A stretch of 64,000 nucleotides of DNA from contig NZ_JABBXA010000004.1 in assembly GCF_014161445.1 (NCBI RefSeq), positions 306,075-370,074 of the forward strand, given 5' to 3'. A program made the translations under genes and the position numbers. Shown one piece after another: positions 24,044 through 32,894 of the stretch. Source of the DNA: Microbispora sp. H13382. Lineage in GTDB: Bacteria; Actinomycetota; Actinomycetes; Streptosporangiales; Streptosporangiaceae. The notes under the pieces were generated by a model, which worked only from the letters and a program-made list of their open reading frames with translations, had not been told where the DNA came from and did not search any database. Within the stretch, counting starts at the first letter, position 1; each line of letters opens with the position of its first letter.

Positions 24044-25759
24044 CTAACCGCCGCAGGGGTTGGCGGCGTCGCCGGTGACCACCCCGTTCTTCACGGTGCT
24101 GGTGCCGGCGCCGAGGGTGTAGTCCCTGCCGTTGTTGTTGTCCCAGGAACCGGAGCCGTTGTTGAAGGTGACCTGGAAGGCGGTGGCCGTGCCGAGGTTC
24201 ACGGTCCTCTTCTTCCAGCCGGCGCAGGCGGCGTCCATGGCCACGCCGGGGACGGTGGTCCAGGAGCCGTTGACGCCGTAGTGGATGTAGGCCGGGTTCC
24301 AGCCCGTGTAGTAGTAGACGGTGGCGGTGCCGCCGGTCGGCGTCGCCGTGGGTGAGGGCTGGGCGCCGACGCGGATGGCGACGGCGCTCCTGCCCGGGAC
24401 GGTCACCGTCGCCGTCCCCGCGGCGTCCACGGTCACCGAGCCGCCACCCGCGACGTTCGGATACGTCCCGGCCGGCAGGCCGGTGGTGAAGGTGCGGGTG
24501 ACGCCGCCGCTCTCGTTGTTGATCGCCACCCAGCCCCTGCTCCCGCGGCTGAAGGCGATCAGATTGCCCCCGTTGTCGGTCCAGTTCGCGACCGGGGTGC
24601 CGGCGACCGTGTTGTAAAAGCCGACCATGCCCGCCATCTCGCGGTCGAAGCAGGTCCACCGGCCGCCGGAGCAGTCGGTGTCGGTGACGAACCCGCCACC
24701 GGCCGACGGCGGGCCGCCCTCGCCGTCGCTCCACGTGAAGGAGGAGTAGACGTTGGGCTTGCCGTACGGCCAGGCCAGCATGAAGACGTTGGCCAGCCTG
24801 TAGGCGGCGCCGTACTTGTAGTTGAGGGTGGAACCGTTGCGCTCGGTGTCGTGGTTGTCGACGAAGACCACCGCCTTGTCGTCGCCCACCGACAGGCCCC
24901 AGCTCTGGCCGAAGGTCCGCAGCCACTTGATCTGGCCGGTGAACTGCTCCTTGAGCTTGCGGCCGTAGACGAACTCGTCCACGTCGCCGATGCCGGTGTA
25001 CTGGCTCGGCTGGACCGCCTCGTTCGTGCCGTGGATGACCTCCTGGTGGATGTACGGCGAGCCCCTGAGCCTGGACCGGATCGCCGCGAGGTCGTCGGGG
25101 CTGATGTGCTTGGCGGCGTCGATGCGGAAGCCGTCCACGCCGAGGTCGGTGAGCCTGTTCATGTACGCGGCGATCTGGCCGCGCACGTAGTCGGAGCCGG
25201 TGTTCAGGTCGGACAGGCCGACGAGTTCGCAGTTCTGCACCCGCCAGGCGTTGTTGCCGTAGTCGGCGTCGTTGATGCCGCAGGTGGGGGAGTGGAAGTC
25301 CCAGGAGGAGTACAGGCCGGGGTAGTCGTACTTGCTGAAGGAGTAGCCGCCGTAGCTGGTGGCGCCCTGCCCGGTCATGTGGTTGACGACCGTGTCCACC
25401 TGCACCTTCACGCCTGCGGCGTGGCAGGCGGCGACCATGTTCCTGAACGCGGTCTCGTCGCCGAACTTGCTGGTCAGGACGTAGCGGGCGGGCTGGTAGA
25501 CGTCCCACCACACCGAGCCGCCCTTGGACATGGAGTCGGCGGGCGGGGACACCTGCACCGAGCCGTACCCGGCCGGGCCCAGGACGTCGGTGCATTCCCT
25601 GGCCACCGACTTCCAGTTCCAGTTCCACAGGTTCGCGGTCACGCCGGGGCCGGTCGCGGCGCCGGCGGCGGTCTCGGTGAGCACGGGCAGCGTCACCACG
25701 GTGCCGGCCGCCACGGTCGCGGACAGCGCGCCCGCGACGATTGCTTTGTACAGTCGCAT
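24044..25759 (-). CDS. Secreted alpha-amylase (GH13) with C-terminal CBM25 starch-binding domain
   Basis: A 571-residue exoenzyme. Signal peptide about residues 1-34. The GH13 barrel shows DTVVNHM (region I), GVDGFRIDAAKH (nucleophile Asp), HQEVIHG (acid/base Glu) and FVDNHDTERNG (region IV), in the order expected for actinomycete amylases (GH13_32-like). A C-terminal all-beta domain of GH13 follows, then a short PSPTATPTGG linker and a CBM25-type module (YYYTGWNPAYIHYGVNGSW ... FNNGSGSWDNN). I start at the ATG at 25757-25759; a longer frame has an arginine-rich leader that is not a signal. Starch is hydrolysed outside the cell. Candidate MalR-type operators lie about 280 bp upstream. Confidence 0.94.
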   Translation of the reverse strand: MRLYKAIVAGALSATVAAGTVVTLPVLTETAAGAATGPGVTANLWNWNWKSVARECTDVLGPAGYGSVQVSPPADSMSKGGSVWWDVYQPARYVLTSKFGDETAFRNMVAACHAAGVKVQVDTVVNHMTGQGATSYGGYSFSKYDYPGLYSSWDFHSPTCGINDADYGNNAWRVQNCELVGLSDLNTGSDYVRGQIAAYMNRLTDLGVDGFRIDAAKHISPDDLAAIRSRLRGSPYIHQEVIHGTNEAVQPSQYTGIGDVDEFVYGRKLKEQFTGQIKWLRTFGQSWGLSVGDDKAVVFVDNHDTERNGSTLNYKYGAAYRLANVFMLAWPYGKPNVYSSFTWSDGEGGPPSAGGGFVTDTDCSGGRWTCFDREMAGMVGFYNTVAGTPVANWTDNGGNLIAFSRGSRGWVAINNESGGVTRTFTTGLPAGTYPNVAGGGSVTVDAAGTATVTVPGRSAVAIRVGAQPSPTATPTGGTATVYYYTGWNPAYIHYGVNGSWTTVPGVAMDAACAGWKKRTVNLGTATAFQVTFNNGSGSWDNNNGRDYTLGAGTSTVKNGVVTGDAANPCGG

Positions 25760-26034
25760 AGAGGGGTCTCCAGGACATCGGATCGGGATCCCTTGAACGC
25801 GGGCCGGGTGGAGCCGACACCCGGCCCGCTTCGTGCGCACGCCTGTGAGAGGCGCACGCGGTGCCGCGGACGCGCGGGGTTGTCCGGGCGGCACGGACGA
25901 TCGACGTCGCGCGGCGGCCGGAACACGGACGAGGCGGGGCGGCGCCCTCGCGCCGTGGGGAGACTGGCACACCATCGGGGCCTCCGTCGGGTTTCCGAGG
26001 TGTTGCCTGGAAGTTACTTAGCGGGCACCTGTTG

Positions 26035-26053
26035 TGCAAGAGCTTGCAGCAAG
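26035..26053. promoter_or_regulatory. Overlapping inverted repeats, probable MalR/LacI-type operator of the amylase gene
   Basis: TGCAAG-AG-CTTGCA (26035-26048) and CTTGC-A-GCAAG (26043-26053) overlap. CTTGCAG-type repeats are known upstream of maltose/starch-regulated amylase genes of actinomycetes. The site lies in the A/T-richer part of the 373-bp gap (25760-26132) between the divergent amylase and YchJ-like genes; the rest of that gap shows nothing recognisable. Confidence 0.55.
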
Positions 26054-26132
26054 TTTCAGAATTTTTCCGACTACCGGGCTGTGCGGTGATCCGGGGCGCG
26101 TGGCCGGTGGCCGGGGACGATAGCCTCACGGG

Positions 26133-26537
26133 GTGAGCCCTGCTTCCCGCCGTACGCCCCGAGCCGGCGAGCCCTGCCCCTGTGGTCTGCGGGCGTACGG
26201 CGAGTGCTGCGGCCGGTACCACGCGGGACGGGCCGCGCCGACGGCCGAGGCGCTGATGCGCTCGCGCTTCTCCGCGTTCGCGGTCGAGGACGAGGCGTAC
26301 CTGCTGCGAACCTGGCATCCCGCCACCCGCCCGGCGCGGGTCGAGTTCGAGCGGGGCATGCGCTGGACCGGGTTGGAGATCGAGGCGGTCACCGGCGGGA
26401 GCCCGATCCACACGGACGGCACCGTCACCTTCCGCGCCCGGTACGCCTACCGGGGACGGCCCGGCGAGATGCGCGAGCAGAGCCGCTTCGCCCGGCACGA
26501 AGGCGCCTGGGTCTATCTCGACGCCATCGGCGAATAA
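26133..26537 (+). CDS. YchJ-family (UPF0225) SEC-C motif protein
   Basis: A 134-residue protein. The N-terminal SEC-C zinc-binding motif is CPCGLRAYGECCGRYH (residues 15-30), then AEALMRSRFSAFAVEDEAYL and the NTF2-like remainder with FRARYAYRGRPGEMREQSRF, which together define the YchJ family. Function is not established for the family. GTG start. Confidence 0.88.
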   Translation: MSPASRRTPRAGEPCPCGLRAYGECCGRYHAGRAAPTAEALMRSRFSAFAVEDEAYLLRTWHPATRPARVEFERGMRWTGLEIEAVTGGSPIHTDGTVTFRARYAYRGRPGEMREQSRFARHEGAWVYLDAIGE

Positions 26538-26751
26538 ATCCACAAAGGCCGGACATTCACCTGAATAGCGGTATAGGCGTCGAATGTCGGGGTCTAAAGG
26601 CATAGCGACAAAAAATGCGTCATCATCCATGCCGCGCTCGGCATGAGCGAGGCCGAGGCCATGATGCGGGGTATGACGTCGGCGTTGCTCATGTCCGCGA
26701 CGAAAGCCCACGTCGGATGGCCTTGGTAGGTAAGTAAAGGTGCGTGCCACG

Positions 26752-27168
26752 ATGTCTCGCCGCTGTACGTTCCGCTCGCGGCCGCTCCAGGCCGTGACGG
26801 CCCGCCGCCTGACGCTGGCCGCTCTCGTGGCCACGATCGCGTGGACCGCCGCGGCTCAGGACGCGAGCGCGAGCCCGGCCGCGCATTCCGCGCATCGTGG
26901 TGCGGCGCACGTCGTCACAGGCAACGGCGGCGGTGGCGGGGAGCAGGTGGCGTCCGGCGGGTCGGCCAGGGCCCGGCAGTCGAAGTCGGGCAACGGCAGG
27001 TTCAACCAGAACCTCAACGGCGTGTTCGCCCCGACCTTCATGATCGGCCAGCAGCAGACCGGCATCACGAACGGCGGGCGCGTCAGCACTCAGGGCGCCT
27101 TCTGCGGCCCCGGCCCGAGGCTCTGCAAGATCTGGCAGAACATGCCCATCACCTCCAACGGCTGGTGA
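26752..27168 (+). CDS. Small secreted protein with C-terminal two-Cys motif (paralogue A)
   Basis: A 138-residue protein. The first 41 residues are a long signal peptide (ending DASASPA). The mature chain is Gly/Asn/Gln rich: RFNQNLNGVFAP, IGQQQTGITNGG and then AFCGPGPRLCKIWQN. It shares the arrangement QQ...NGG...A-x-C-x(6)-C-x-I-x-Q with the next gene, so the two are probably distant paralogues. The ATG at 26752 (AAGG upstream) is preferred to a GTG 12 bp earlier. Function unknown; likely a surface-exposed, disulfide-bonded peptide. Confidence 0.6.
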   Translation: MSRRCTFRSRPLQAVTARRLTLAALVATIAWTAAAQDASASPAAHSAHRGAAHVVTGNGGGGGEQVASGGSARARQSKSGNGRFNQNLNGVFAPTFMIGQQQTGITNGGRVSTQGAFCGPGPRLCKIWQNMPITSNGW

Positions 27169-27332
27169 TCGGGGATACGCGGGGCCGCGAATTCCACGAA
27201 TGGGAGAGTCGTGCTGACTGATATGGCAACGATGCCGTAAGACATCGCGCGGGCCGGGCGCGGAAAACCGCCGCGTCACTAGCCTGGGGGCGGCCTGGGC
27301 GAAAAGGGCCGCTCAAAGCACGGGAGCGCGCG

Positions 27333-27860
27333 ATGAAGTGTCGGTGGTACGTCAGGACGGCTTCGAGGAAGATCGGTCTCGGTCTCCTCGCCTGCGCGTC
27401 GGTCGCGGCGGTGCTGGCCGCCGCGGGCCCCGCCGCCGGGGACACGCGCAGCCACGGGCGGGAGACGCCTCGCCGGCAGGAGCCCGGGCTCACCGCCTCG
27501 AACACCACGAGCAGCCGCGGCACGCAGCAGGTCTCCATCAACGTCGCGAACGGGGGGACCGGCGTCCAGAACGCGATGTGCAGGGGTAACCGCGGGTGTG
27601 ACATCGTGCAGGCGCTCGGCGTGCCGTACGCGGGCGGTGCGCCCGTGCGGGCCCCGGCCCCCCGGGCGATAGTGGCGACGCCGGCGAAGGCGAAGGCACG
27701 GCACCGGGCGGCCTCTCCCGGCGGACCGGGGGACGGGTCCGCGGACGGCGCGCGGCCGGGTGCCCGTGCCGGACGCGGGACTCCGCCGCGGACGCCTCCG
27801 TTGGTAACCTCGACAGTGGGAAGGGCGAACGCGTCCCCTCCTCTGTCCACGGCCCGTTAA
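27333..27860 (+). CDS. Small secreted protein with two-Cys motif (paralogue B)
   Basis: A 175-residue protein. The signal peptide covers about residues 1-36 (ACASVAAVLAAAGPAAGD). Residues about 65-92 carry RGTQQVSINVANGG and NAMCRGNRGCDIVQ, which aligns with the C-terminal motif of the preceding secreted protein. A Pro/Ala/Arg-rich tail of about 80 residues follows, of low complexity and possibly cell-wall associated. GGGAG precedes the ATG. No family is recognised. Confidence 0.6.
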   Translation: MKCRWYVRTASRKIGLGLLACASVAAVLAAAGPAAGDTRSHGRETPRRQEPGLTASNTTSSRGTQQVSINVANGGTGVQNAMCRGNRGCDIVQALGVPYAGGAPVRAPAPRAIVATPAKAKARHRAASPGGPGDGSADGARPGARAGRGTPPRTPPLVTSTVGRANASPPLSTAR

Positions 27861-27894
27861 CGAGGATCACCCCGAGTCGTCAGGATTGCGCACC

Positions 27895-29142
27895 ATGTCG
27901 AAAGCCGGTCGGTCCCAAGAGGAGATTCGCCGGCGCAACCTCGGTGACCTGCTGCGGCACGTGCACCTGTCCGGCGCGCTGTCCCGCTCGGAGCTGGCCG
28001 ACCGGATGGGTCTGAACCGCAGCACCATCATGGCGCTGACCGCCGAGCTGTCCGCGGCGGGCCTGGTCGGCGAGGAACTGCCGGGGGACACCGGCAGGGC
28101 GGGCCGGCCGTCGCTGGTGGTCCGTCCGGAGCGCGACCAGGCGCACGTGCTGGCCTTCGACGTCCGCGTCGACCGCCTGGTCGCCGCCCGGGTGGGACTG
28201 GGCGGCGAGATCCTCGACCGCCGTGAGGCCGTGAGGCCCCGCGCGGGCGCGGACCTGGAGGACGTCGTCGGCGTGCTCGCGGGATTCGGCCGCGAGCTGC
28301 GGCGCGGCGCCCGGCCGGGCTCGGTGTGCGTCGGGATCGGCGCGGCCTACTGCGGCATGATCCGGCCCTCCGACGGCACCGTCCGCTACGGGCCCTACAT
28401 CGGGTGGGTGGACCAGGCGTTCGGCGTCGAGCTCGGCGCCCGGCTCGGGCTGCCGGTGCTCGTCGGCAACGAGGCCCACCTGGGTGCGCTGGCCGAGCGC
28501 GACCGCGGCGTGGGCCGCGGCTACGACAACCTGATCTACCTGCACGGCGACGTCGGCGTGGGCGGCGGGATCATCGTCGGCGGCAAGCTGCTGGACGGCG
28601 ACGGCGGCTACGGGTGCGAGCTGGGGCACATGATGGTCAACCCGTACAACGGGCGGCCCTGCATGTGCGGCTCGCGCGGCTGCCTGGAGGCCGAGGTCGG
28701 CGAGCACGCCCTGATCGACGCCGCGGGCCGTTCGGAGGAGCTGAGCGGACGCGAGGGCGTACGCGCGGTGGTGGAGGCCGCCGCGCGCGGGGACGCGGCG
28801 GCGGAGGAGGCGCTGCGCCGGATCGGCGACTGGCTGGGCATCGGCGTGGCGAACCTGATCAACCTCTTCAACCCCGGGATGGTGATCTTCGGGGGAATGC
28901 TGCGGGACGTGTACCCGGGGTCGGAGGCGCAGGTCCGCCGCAGGGTGGAGACCAACGCCATGGTGATCTCCCGAGAGCAGGTGCGGCTGTGTGTCTCGGC
29001 GCTCGGGGACGACGTCACGCTGGTCGGCGCCGCCGAGCTGGCCTTCTCCAGACTCCTGGCCGGCCCTCTGGAGGTGCTCGCGGAGATGCGGCGCCGTGCC
29101 GCGAGCCGGGCGGCGGCCCGGAGGCGCGCGCTGGCGCTCTGA
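27895..29142 (+). CDS. ROK-family transcriptional regulator (NagC/XylR type)
   Basis: A 415-residue protein. The N-terminal winged HTH (SRSELADRMGLNRSTIMALTAE without gap at about residues 30-51) is followed by a ROK sugar-kinase-like domain. The zinc site ELGHMMVNPYN ... CMCGSRGC (about 240-262) is conserved. The kinase ATP motif is modified as usual for repressors. The ATG at 27895 is used, with AGG ten bases upstream. No sugar operon is directly adjacent on the same strand, so its targets may lie elsewhere. Confidence 0.9.
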   Translation: MSKAGRSQEEIRRRNLGDLLRHVHLSGALSRSELADRMGLNRSTIMALTAELSAAGLVGEELPGDTGRAGRPSLVVRPERDQAHVLAFDVRVDRLVAARVGLGGEILDRREAVRPRAGADLEDVVGVLAGFGRELRRGARPGSVCVGIGAAYCGMIRPSDGTVRYGPYIGWVDQAFGVELGARLGLPVLVGNEAHLGALAERDRGVGRGYDNLIYLHGDVGVGGGIIVGGKLLDGDGGYGCELGHMMVNPYNGRPCMCGSRGCLEAEVGEHALIDAAGRSEELSGREGVRAVVEAAARGDAAAEEALRRIGDWLGIGVANLINLFNPGMVIFGGMLRDVYPGSEAQVRRRVETNAMVISREQVRLCVSALGDDVTLVGAAELAFSRLLAGPLEVLAEMRRRAASRAAARRRALAL

Positions 29143-29200
29143 GGGCGCCGCAGCCGTTCCCCGCGCCGTTCCCGCGCCGGCAGGGCTCGACGGCAGGGGC

Positions 29201-29884
29201 TCAGCGGCAGGCGAAGCTCTCGGCCCGGCGGCGGAAATCGTCCGCCTTCGCCAGGTGGGAGTCCCCGTCGCAGGACAGGCCGGAGCACGGCCGATCCGCG
29301 AGCGCGTGGTGAAGGGCCGCGAGACGCTCCTGCGCGTCCGCCAGACCCGCGCAGATCGACTCCGCCCTCATCCGCATCGTCGCCATGCGCGTGCGGGCCT
29401 GCTCACGCAGCAGCCGCGAGTGTTCCAGCAGCGTCTCCCGGTCCTGCCCGGACGTACGGGGCACCGCCGCCACGGGGCGTACGGGCGCCACCCGAGGCCC
29501 GCCGAGCCCTTCGCCCCGGCCCGGCAGCAGCACGAGCCGCCGCTCCAGGGGCGTCATGGGCGCGGCGCGCACGACGGCGGGGCGGTCCGGCCGTCCCTCC
29601 GGCCACAGGAGAGCGAGCAGCCGGCCCAGCGGGCGGCTCGCCCAGACGATGAGGCCCCCGGAGGCCTCGGCGGCGGCGATGTGCACGCGCTCGAGCGCAC
29701 GCACCCCGGCGAGGTCGCTGAACTTCAGGCGGACCGCGTCGAGCACCAGGTGCACGCAGCCGTCGTCGATCAGCCCCGCGACGACCCCTTCGAGCCTCGG
29801 ACAGCTGAAGAGGTCCATCTCTCCGCTGACGCTCACCACGGCGGAGTCCGACTCGCGCTGCGGCACCTTCACCCACAGATTCAT
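29201..29884 (-). CDS. STAS-domain protein (anti-sigma factor antagonist-like)
   Basis: A 227-residue protein. Residues about 12-110 form a STAS domain (SAVVSVSGEMDLFSCPRLEG, LVLDAVRLKFSDLAGVRAL), in which the usual phosphorylatable Ser of DxSG is replaced by the sequence FSDLAGV, so the Ser is present one position away. A C-terminal helical region (ETLLEHSRLLREQARTRMAT) resembles the extension seen in actinomycete STAS proteins. It is divergent from the CheB-like gene (103 bp between starts), with a GGAGG site before its ATG. Together they suggest a general stress or partner-switch signalling unit. Confidence 0.8.
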   Translation of the reverse strand: MNLWVKVPQRESDSAVVSVSGEMDLFSCPRLEGVVAGLIDDGCVHLVLDAVRLKFSDLAGVRALERVHIAAAEASGGLIVWASRPLGRLLALLWPEGRPDRPAVVRAAPMTPLERRLVLLPGRGEGLGGPRVAPVRPVAAVPRTSGQDRETLLEHSRLLREQARTRMATMRMRAESICAGLADAQERLAALHHALADRPCSGLSCDGDSHLAKADDFRRRAESFACR

Positions 29885-29987
29885 GGGTGACCTCCTTACC
29901 CCGCCTGCGGCGGGGAGACGGGCACCGGGCGATCGAATTTTCCGAGCGCTCCGCATGACTCCGGCAGTTCCAGGATATGGGGCGAAT

Positions 29988-31013
29988 ATGGATGCGCTCG
30001 TCCAGCGGGACGTCGTGGTCGTCGCCGCGTCCGCGGGAGGCATCGAGGCCCTGCGGACGCTGCTCGGCAACCTCCCGGCCGGTCTGCCCGCCTCCGTCCT
30101 GGTCGTCCTCCACATCTCGCCGCGTGCGGGCAGCGCCCTGCCGGGCATCCTCGACCGCGCCGGACCGCTGAAGTCGGCCGCGGCGCAGGACGGCGAGCCG
30201 CTGCGGCACGGGCGCGTCTACGTGGCCCCTCCGGACCTGCATCTGCTGGTGGACGACGCATTCGTCCGGCTGTCGCGGGGGCCCCGGCACAACGGGCACC
30301 GCCCGGCAGCCGATCCGCTGTTCCTGAGCGCGGCCGCCTTCGCGGGCCCGCGGACCCTCGCCGTCATCCTGAGCGGCACCCTCGACGACGGGGCACGGGG
30401 CTGCGCCGAGGTGGAGCGCCGGGGCGGGCTGGTGGCCGTGCAGGACCCCGAGGAGAGCCCGTTCGACGGCATGCCGCGCGCGGCCATCGCCGCGACGAGG
30501 CGGCCGGCGGTGTCCTCCGTACCCGGCATCGCGGAATGGATCGTGCGGGAATGCGTCGGGACGCGGGCCGCCGGGGAGGTCGCGGTGGACCGGAGGCTCC
30601 AGCACGAGCTGGCGGCGTTCTTCTCGGCACGCCCGCAGGAACCGCCCCCCGGACGGTTGAGCGCTTTCACCTGCCCGGACTGCAACGGACCGCTGTACGA
30701 GGTGGCCGCGCCCCCCAGCGGGCACTACCAGTGCATGGTCGGCCACGCCTGGTCGATGGAGAGCATGGTCGACGGGCAGTCGGAGGCCGTCGAGCGGGCC
30801 TTCTGGGTGGCGATCCTGCGCATCGAGGAGCGGTTGCGGCTCCTGACACGGATGCTGGGCCACGCCGAGGAGCGCGGGCAGGTTCTGACGGTCCGCCGTC
30901 TGCGGCAGCAGACGGCGCGGGACCGGGACGCCCTGGAGACCCTGCGCCACCTGCAGAGTCAGATCGGCCGCGAGGTGCCCGCCCCGGTCACCCACGGCGA
31001 CGAGCGGCGATAG
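29988..31013 (+). CDS. CheB-type methylesterase domain protein without receiver
   Basis: A 341-residue protein. The esterase catalytic triad is visible: Ser15 in VAASAGGIEAL, His42 in VVLHISP, and Asp in SGTLDDGARG (near 130). No response-regulator receiver domain precedes it. The C-terminus has a CPDCNGPLYEV ... HYQCMVGHAW segment with two Cys pairs that may bind a metal, and then a helical part. It is followed after 9 bp by the CheR-PAS gene. No chemoreceptor, CheA or flagellar gene is in the window, so an alternative signalling use is likely. Confidence 0.88.
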   Translation: MDALVQRDVVVVAASAGGIEALRTLLGNLPAGLPASVLVVLHISPRAGSALPGILDRAGPLKSAAAQDGEPLRHGRVYVAPPDLHLLVDDAFVRLSRGPRHNGHRPAADPLFLSAAAFAGPRTLAVILSGTLDDGARGCAEVERRGGLVAVQDPEESPFDGMPRAAIAATRRPAVSSVPGIAEWIVRECVGTRAAGEVAVDRRLQHELAAFFSARPQEPPPGRLSAFTCPDCNGPLYEVAAPPSGHYQCMVGHAWSMESMVDGQSEAVERAFWVAILRIEERLRLLTRMLGHAEERGQVLTVRRLRQQTARDRDALETLRHLQSQIGREVPAPVTHGDERR

Positions 31014-31022
31014 CGCGGACCC

Positions 31023-32873
31023 ATGGTCACCAGCGAGGAACGTGAGTTCGACGACCTCCTGCTGATGCTCAAGGAGACCCGGGGGTTCGACTTCACGGGG
31101 TACAAGCGCAGCACGCTGCAGCGCAGGATCGCGCGGCGGCTGGAGGCGCTCAAGCTCGAGACGACGGGCGAGTACCGCGACTACCTGGAGCTGGAGCCGG
31201 GCGAGTTCGCGGTCCTCTTCGACAGCCTGCTCATCAACGTCACCGGCTTCTTCCGGGACCCGCAGGCCTGGCAGGTCCTGCGGCACAGGGCCATCCGCGC
31301 GGTCCTCGTGGCCAAGGGCGGCGGCCGGCCGATCCGTGCCTGGAGCGCGGGCTGCGCCACCGGCGAGGAGGCCTACAGCCTCGCCATCGCCCTGGCGGAG
31401 GAGCTGGGGCTGGACGAGTTCCGGGAACGGGTCAAGATCTACGGCACCGACCTGGACCAGAGGGCCCTGCAGGTGGCCCGTACGGCGGTCTACGACGAGC
31501 GCAAGGTCGCCGACATGCGGCCCGAGCTGCGGGACAAGTACTTCGAGCCGACGGGGGCGGGCCTGGCGTTCCGCCGGGACCTGCGCCGCCAGCTCATCTT
31601 CGGCCGCAACGACCTCACCAGGGACGCCCCGATCTCCCGCGTCGACCTGCTGCTCGCCCGCAACACACTGATGTACTTCAACGCGGAGACCCAGCAGAAC
31701 ATCGTCCGCAAGTTCCACTTCGCCCTCGCCGACCCGGGCTACCTCTTCCTGGGCAAGGCGGAGATGCTGCTCGACCACGGCGACAGGTTCGAGCCGGTGG
31801 ACCTGCGCGTGCGTCTGTTCAGGAAGATCCCCCAGCCTGTGGGCGGGACGCGCATCGGCTGGAACCCGCCGGCGGCCCAGGCGGAGGAGAACACGCGTCT
31901 TCCGCGACTGCGGGGCGCGGCGCTCGCCTCCGGTCCCGTCGCCCAGATCACGCTCGACGCGGCGGGCAGGCTCGCCCTGCTCAACACCCGTGCCGAGGTC
32001 ATGTTCGGCCTGCAGGCCCGCGACGTGGGCAGCCCGTTCCAGGACCTCGAGGTGTCCTACCGGCCCGTCGAGCTGCGGTCGCTGATCGAGCAGGCCGAGC
32101 TGGACCTGCGCACGGTCGAGCTCCACGACGTCACCTGGCAGCGCCCCGGCGCGAAGGAGCCGGGCGTCTTCGACGTCGCCGTCGTCCCGCTCATGGACAG
32201 GACCGGCGAACTCGTCGGAGTCACGATCAACTTCCACGACGTCACGCGCTATCGCCGGCTCCGCGACGAACTGGAGCAGGCCAACAAGGAGCTCGAGCAC
32301 GCGTACGAGGAGCTGCAGTCGCTCAACGAGGAGCTGGAGACCACCAACGAGGAGCTCCAGTCGACCAACGAGGAGCTGGAGACCACCAACGAGGAACTCC
32401 AGTCGACCAACGAGGAACTGGAGACGATGAACGAGGAGCTCCAGTCCAGCAACGACGAGCTCCAGCAGATCAACGAGACGTTCAACGTCCGGACACGGGA
32501 GCTCGACCGGGCCAACCAGTTCGTCGCCTCCGTGGTGCGCTCGCTCGGCGACGTGGTCGTCGTCGTCGACCGGGAGCTGCGAGTGCTGCTGTGGAGCCGG
32601 GGAGCGGAGGAGATGTGGGGGCTGCGCGCCGACGAGGCCGACGGCCGCGACCTGCCCTCACTCGACATCGGCCTGCCCCTCGACCCGCTGCTGCCCGTGG
32701 CGCGGCGCGTGCTGGACGGCGCGCCGGCCGCCGACGGTCAGGGGGACCCGGTGAGCGTCGAGGCCGTCAACCGCAGGGGCCGTACCGTCCGGCTCGCGGT
32801 CACGCTGGCGCCGCTCCACGAGGACGACGCGTCGGTTCAGGGGCTGATCCTGGTCATGAGCAGGGGGGAGTGA
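31023..32873 (+). CDS. CheR methyltransferase fused to coiled coil and PAS domains
   Basis: A 616-residue protein. Residues 1-270 form CheR (FDFTGYKRSTLQRRIARRL; LLINVTGFFRDPQAW; SAM-binding WSAGCATGEEAYSLAI). About 295-410 is a first PAS domain (QITLDAAGRLALLNTRAEVM). About 420-490 is a heptad-repeat coiled coil built from NEELQS/NEELET units. About 500-616 is a second PAS (VASVVRSLGDVVVVVDRELR). Related CheB/CheR fusions in other bacteria end in histidine kinases; here the kinase is absent. Together with CheB it may reversibly methylate an unidentified protein. Confidence 0.88.
   Translation: MVTSEEREFDDLLLMLKETRGFDFTGYKRSTLQRRIARRLEALKLETTGEYRDYLELEPGEFAVLFDSLLINVTGFFRDPQAWQVLRHRAIRAVLVAKGGGRPIRAWSAGCATGEEAYSLAIALAEELGLDEFRERVKIYGTDLDQRALQVARTAVYDERKVADMRPELRDKYFEPTGAGLAFRRDLRRQLIFGRNDLTRDAPISRVDLLLARNTLMYFNAETQQNIVRKFHFALADPGYLFLGKAEMLLDHGDRFEPVDLRVRLFRKIPQPVGGTRIGWNPPAAQAEENTRLPRLRGAALASGPVAQITLDAAGRLALLNTRAEVMFGLQARDVGSPFQDLEVSYRPVELRSLIEQAELDLRTVELHDVTWQRPGAKEPGVFDVAVVPLMDRTGELVGVTINFHDVTRYRRLRDELEQANKELEHAYEELQSLNEELETTNEELQSTNEELETTNEELQSTNEELETMNEELQSSNDELQQINETFNVRTRELDRANQFVASVVRSLGDVVVVVDRELRVLLWSRGAEEMWGLRADEADGRDLPSLDIGLPLDPLLPVARRVLDGAPAADGQGDPVSVEAVNRRGRTVRLAVTLAPLHEDDASVQGLILVMSRGE
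32307..32475 (+). repeat. 21-bp heptad-encoding repeats in the CheR-PAS gene
   Basis: Eight consecutive seven-residue units (NEELETT, NEELQST, NEELETT, NEELQST and variants) are encoded by near-identical 21-bp blocks, especially AACGAGGAGCTCCAGTCGACC and its ETT counterpart. The DNA-level identity exceeds what a coiled coil needs. Confidence 0.8.
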
Positions 32874-32894
32874 GCCTCCGGGCCCGCTGCGGCC

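Noticed and set aside
26643..26729. 28-codon frame MSEAEAMMRGMTSALL... before the secreted-protein gene
   Set aside because: It has no ribosome binding site and no family; it could be a fragment, but the evidence is too thin.
23862..26834. 990-codon minus-strand frame overlapping the amylase and its neighbours
   Set aside because: It runs out of frame through the amylase gene and crosses intergenic DNA. The real amylase frame has the GH13 motifs.
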